From Hormiphora californensis (taxonomy: Eukaryota; Ctenophora; Tentaculata; Cydippida; Pleurobrachiidae): DNA of 64,000 nt. The position numbers and the translations under genes are program-made. Under the pieces are notes generated by a model. That model was not told the origin of the DNA. It saw only the letters and a program-made list of their open reading frames with translations, and made no database searches. Shown here one piece after another: positions 61,791 to 64,000 of this stretch. Position 1 is the stretch's first letter; every line of letters starts with the position of its first letter. Location of the stretch: positions 7,079,059-7,143,058 of the forward strand of contig CM035360.1 of NCBI GenBank assembly GCA_020137815.1. The letters run 5' to 3'.

Positions 61791-62739
61791 AAGGATTTAA
61801 ACAGGATTTAAACAATATACATCTATAATGGTACTTCATTGTCAGATGAAAAAGAAAGTTAAAGATGCTAAGGTGATTAAGGTTAAATTTAAGTTTAAAA
61901 TCATTAGGCAAAAACATGACGCTCGGGTACGGTATAAAAGGAAAACGTACATGAAGGGAATAAATAAATAAATTAAAAAGACACAATAAAAGGGCTAAAA
62001 AGCGTAAAGTGGTCAACAGGGGCAGGGTTAAAGATTACAGGGGAAAAAAGGGGGGAGCGATATAAAAAATAAAACGTGTAGTAGTAAAAAAAAGAATAAA
62101 TCTCGTAGAAAAATAAAACTCAGGGGGACGGGAAAAAACTGCAGCAGGCAAGCAAAACTCACAAATATAAAACACGTATAAGAAATGGGAGAGTTCGTGA
62201 AGGTGCCAGCAACCTTGGACTTTCTGGGAACTGGTGGTGGGGTTGAGTATGCTCAACTAGTGTTTGGTGGGTAACAAAGTTGGATTGGATTGCCGAGATG
62301 GAATCCATATCCTAGCGGGCTGTTGAGGGTACTCAACGTTTCAGGGAGTCATGAAGACTCGGTGGGGCCGAGTAAGCTCACGCTGCTCAGAACTCAACGA
62401 AGGTGGATGGTCTTTAATGTGATTGGGATCCATATCCTAACGGTTGGTTGAGAATGCTCAACGTTTCAAAGGATATATAGAAATTGGATAGGATTGCCGT
62501 AATGGAATCCATATCCTAACGGGATGTTGAGAATACTCAGCGTATCAGTGGGTATCAAAGACTCAGTGGGAGTGAGTAAGCTCACGCTGATCGGCGAGAG
62601 TGGATGGTGTTATGTGATTGGGATCCATATCCTAGCGGTTGGTTGAGAATGCTCAACGATTCAAAGGATAAATAGAAAATGGATAGGATTGCCGTAATGG
62701 AATCCATATCCTAACGATGTGTTGAGAGTAATCAACGTT
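61791..62739 (-). repeat. LINE 3' UTR with about 205-bp tandem repeats
   Basis: A/T-rich tail to 62270, then about 2.3 tandem units at 62290, 62490 and 62685 containing GGAATCCATATCCTAACG, GTTGAGAATGCTCAACG (a short palindrome) and GAGTAAGCTCACGCTGATC. Lies downstream of the LINE ORF on the minus strand. Confidence 0.6.
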
Positions 62740-63678
62740 TCAGTGGGAATTGGTGGATGGACCCGTGTCTCTGATGAAATCCTGTCTTCTAGAGAAAGCT
62801 TTTTCGATGTAGATTGCGGTCTGACGGACTGGGTCGATAGTGTCATCGGCCGACGGTTTGAAAAGGTGTCTGAGTCTGACCACTACCAGCCGAGGGGAGG
62901 TACTTTTTGGTATACGGGCTCTTAGGTCCTCATAAAGGGGGCATTTCAGGAGGAAGTGGGGTTCGTCTTCGGTGATTCGGTCATAGTGGGGCAGTTCACT
63001 TAGGAGCTCAAGAGAGGCGATGTCGGATGTGTTGCAGTACGGGCACAGTCTCTCTTTTTCCAGTGAGAATCCACCCTTTCGATACTTTTCAAAACGTCCC
63101 CGCTCGATGTTGAGGCCATGAGAAGCCGACCTAATCTGAGCCACTCTCTTGGCTAGATTTCGCTCCAAAGACAAGTATGGTTCGGGTTCGAACTTGACTT
63201 TAACGCTATTGTAGAAGGATAGCTTCCTGTTAGACTCTCTGGATTCCTCCCAGCTATTCAAGAAGCTTTCAGTGGTGTGTTTCCGGACAAAGTTGATAAT
63301 ACTGGAATACCAAACCAGTTCTGACTGGGTTTGTTCTCGGAACGTGTATACCAAAAGTGGGGTACTGACATCTATGATGTGATCCATGGGGAAGTTTGCT
63401 GACATCTCTGCTGCCCGGTTGAAATACCTCAGGACTCCAGGCTTCAGCGAATAAGCAAGGGGGGTCCGGCCTGTGTCACCCCACATGACAACATTAGGGG
63501 ATTTTCTGGATACTCCAAGGGCGAGTTTGAGAAATGTTAGGTGGAGTTTTTCAAGTGGGTCTGAGGCTAAGGCCTTCAGATCGGGGCAGGTTGACTTATT
63601 GAGTTTTGACCAGGTGGTTATCGGTAGCCATACCTGGTTACAGTAGGATGCTATAGGTAGGATCAGATGGTCAAACAA
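62740..63678 (-). CDS. LINE reverse-transcriptase C-terminal fragment (5'-truncated)
   Basis: 312 codons, one frame. N-terminal MFDHLILPIASYCNQVWLPI and KLHLTFLKLALGVSRKSPNV are the post-thumb region of CR1/RTE-like LINE ORF2. A C-terminal CPYCNTSDI...HFLLKCPLY Cys/His finger follows. No RT catalytic block is present. The frame ends at 63678, near a junction with other repeats, consistent with 5' truncation at insertion. Distinct in sequence from the LINE at 43673-49262. Confidence 0.85.
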   Translation of the reverse strand: MFDHLILPIASYCNQVWLPITTWSKLNKSTCPDLKALASDPLEKLHLTFLKLALGVSRKSPNVVMWGDTGRTPLAYSLKPGVLRYFNRAAEMSANFPMDHIIDVSTPLLVYTFREQTQSELVWYSSIINFVRKHTTESFLNSWEESRESNRKLSFYNSVKVKFEPEPYLSLERNLAKRVAQIRSASHGLNIERGRFEKYRKGGFSLEKERLCPYCNTSDIASLELLSELPHYDRITEDEPHFLLKCPLYEDLRARIPKSTSPRLVVVRLRHLFKPSADDTIDPVRQTAIYIEKAFSRRQDFIRDTGPSTNSH

Positions 63679-63799
63679 CTTGAGAATAAGATCAGGGGGG
63701 AGGACTGAGAGGTGTCAATGAGATGTTTGATGAAGGAGTAGCTCGTCACTGTGCGTGCGGCTCTAGTTGCTACACCGTTGCCCCTCGCAACGAAAGTGT

Positions 63800-63945
63800 G
63801 ACCAAAATGGTCCCTCTACCGATTAGTTAGTATACCAAAATGTCGTTTTCGAATTCTAATACAAAGTAAAAAAATTCTAATACAAAGTAAAAAGGCATCC
63901 GGGTGAATGCCTTCGGCATTCACCCGGGCAGGGGAAAAATTATGT
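63800..63945 (-). mobile_element. Dispersed stem-loop repeat, copy D
   Basis: GGTCCCTCTACCGATTAGTT, CAAAATGTCGTTTTCGAATT, a short duplication of TTCTAATACAAAGTAAAAA, and the stem GGGTGAATGCC-TTCGGCATTCACCC. Reverse orientation to copy A. Confidence 0.85.
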
Positions 63946-64000
63946 AGGATTAAAGTTCATTATTTCATCGTTCAAATAAGATAAATTTTAACTCTAGGGA

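Overview
This window is nuclear DNA of an animal. Its genes carry many short GT-AG introns, and the encoded proteins include animal-type families: CDP-diacylglycerol synthase, a MAK/CILK1 ciliary kinase with its C-terminal tail, Elongin A, SRRT/ARS2, DTWD2, an FANCJ/RTEL1-type helicase, and a secreted protease joining S1, LDLa and SRCR domains. CR1-like LINEs, very many (GA)n microsatellites and dense foldback/MITE-type elements fit a repeat-rich marine invertebrate genome (sponge, cnidarian or similar). The species cannot be fixed from the sequence. Exon coordinates were derived by hand from splice sites, reading phase and remembered family alignments; no search was run.

Layout. 78-2587 (+): 3' exons of a CDS1/2 gene. 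2.6-7.5 kb: repeats and a decayed envelope-like viral glycoprotein gene. 7551-9505 (+) and 9670-10242 (-): two convergent small secreted proteins of unknown family. 11109-13682 (+): the mosaic serine protease. 14262-14750 (-): a two-zinc-finger coiled-coil protein. 14.8-22.2 kb: foldback elements, a LINE ORF1-like fragment, and degenerate and 36-bp minisatellites. 22295-32871 (+): MAK/CILK1 kinase with a roughly 6-kb repeat-filled intron. 34032-37165 (-): Elongin A, with an apparent one-base frameshift. 38955-39645 (+): an F-box protein. 40946-41888 (-): a glutaredoxin-5-like protein that has lost its active-site cysteine. 42-49.3 kb: nested transposons, including a two-ORF CR1-like LINE split by an 885-bp element with an 8-bp target duplication. 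50135-50878 (+): DTWD2, followed only 96 bp later by SRRT/ARS2 (50975-55830, 16 exons). 56038-60639 (-): 3' part of an FANCJ/RTEL1-type helicase, one intron of which holds a 1.14-kb foldback element with decamer-satellite arms, plus a SINE nested in a MITE. 61.8-63.7 kb: a 5'-truncated LINE.

No operon of related function is evident. The host genes are housekeeping (RNA processing, tRNA modification, transcription elongation, DNA repair, phospholipid synthesis, cilia) or secreted. The strongest novel signals are the family of foldback elements that share sub-motifs (AAGTCGGATTTTTTGAA ends, GGAACCGGAGATATG cores), the decamer-armed foldback element, the Cys-less glutaredoxin, the tight DTWD2-SRRT spacing and the two orphan secreted genes.
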